Shown one piece after another: positions 63,779 through 64,000 of a DNA stretch of 64,000 bases. Origin of the DNA: Limnohabitans sp. Rim11 (lineage in GTDB: Bacteria > Pseudomonadota > Gammaproteobacteria > Burkholderiales > Burkholderiaceae_C). Location: assembly GCF_001269365.1 (NCBI RefSeq), contig NZ_CXOM01000003.1, positions 62,001-126,000 of the forward strand. Direction: 5' to 3'. Both the position numbers and the translations under genes were made by a program. Positions within the stretch are counted from its first letter, which is position 1, and each line of letters begins with the position of its first letter. The notes below the pieces were generated by a model. It searched no databases, was not told the origin of the DNA, and saw nothing but the letters and a program-made list of their open reading frames with translations.

Positions 63779-64000
63779 TTACTTCTTCAAACCATCCAGC
63801 GCATGCGATGGGTAGTAAGGCAGTTTGCAGTCGTCAATGTACTGTTGAATGATGTCTTTGAAAGAGTCATCGGGTTTCAAGCCCAAGGCAGCCGCACGTT
63901 GTGCAGAACCGCCCTTGGCCCAGTTGGCCACAATGCCAGCAATCTGTTCGTTGCGCACAAACTTCACGTGCTTGCGAACTTCAGGACCCGCCACATCTTC
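63779..64000 (-). CDS. C-terminal end of an NAD-dependent epimerase/dehydratase-like sugar-acid dehydrogenase
   Basis: Only the last 73 codons lie in the window; the frame is open to the right edge, so the start is outside. The segment with ALGLKPDDSFKDIIQQYI resembles the C-terminus of DenD (D-erythronate dehydrogenase) and similar SDR-type sugar-acid enzymes, as I remember them. The catalytic Rossmann part is not visible. Its position directly before dgoK fits a step in aldonic- or uronic-acid breakdown. Family level is moderately sure, exact reaction not. Confidence 0.55.
   Translation of the reverse strand, partial: EDVAGPEVRKHVKFVRNEQIAGIVANWAKGGSAQRAAALGLKPDDSFKDIIQQYIDDCKLPYYPSHALDGLKK

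Noticed and set aside
1..64000. tRNA, rRNA, CRISPR array, insertion sequence, prophage or defence island
   Set aside because: All gaps are under 230 bases, none folds as a tRNA by eye, there are no spaced repeats, and no transposase, integrase, nuclease or toxin-antitoxin genes were recognised.

Overview
This window looks like part of a chromosome from a Burkholderiales bacterium, most likely Comamonadaceae (Limnohabitans, Rhodoferax or Polaromonas type). The grounds are protein character and gene order: gyrA-serC-pheA-tyrA-aroA/cmk-rpsA-ihfB-lapA-lapB on one strand; an ompA-ubiG-gph run beside gyrA; an AroA-Cmk fusion; many TRAP transporters; and an Entner-Doudoroff cluster. Assignment below family level is inference. 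The window is gene-dense, with 59 genes called, two of them cut by the window ends. No gap reaches 300 bases; the longest is 228 bases, between gyrA and ompA. I found no rRNA or tRNA genes, CRISPR array, insertion sequence, phage or plasmid genes.

Layout. 1-2557: isoprenoid precursor genes (ispA end, dxs). 2640-6146: a TRAP transporter whose two membrane subunits converge on its binding protein. 6276-9848: a tungstate/molybdate-type ABC transporter (tupBCA) with a divergent ModE-like regulator. 9897-17353: a seven-gene operon for a molybdenum hydroxylase of the form II CoxL type (coxS-L-M, moxR/coxD, coxE, coxG, xdhC). 17475-18824: crcB and rdgC. 18934-26243: an Asp/Glu-racemase-family gene, a second complete TRAP transporter and a fused 5-oxoprolinase/hydantoinase. 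26254-38445: ComEA-like protein, then the large housekeeping block read leftwards from gyrA. 38674-44881: ompA, ubiG, gph, an RlmN-like radical SAM gene, an EamA exporter, ogt and a phosphohexomutase. 44932-52366: tolC-like, rhodanese, pcm and a TetR-controlled RND efflux set. 52501-57885: glutaryl-CoA dehydrogenase, msrA, a His-rich secreted protein, a ZnuD-like TonB receptor and an AEC carrier. 57897-64000: pdxH, a ChaC-like gene, edd-eda, and gloA, dgoA, dgoK and a sugar-acid dehydrogenase.

How the genes work together. The metal-oxyanion transporter probably supplies the cofactor metal for the neighbouring Mo hydroxylase. The second TRAP system, racemase and oxoprolinase look like an uptake and ring-opening route for a pyroglutamate- or hydantoin-like compound. 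The right end holds two KDPG/KDPGal-type aldolases fed by edd and by dgoK. The His-rich protein and ZnuD-like receptor suggest zinc acquisition.

I see no clearly new defence or mobile system. The most open questions are the substrate of the form II CoxL enzyme, the role of the His-rich protein, the RlmN-like paralogue, and several short regulatory dyads and start-codon hairpins. No database search was possible, so family names rest on recognition of motifs and context.
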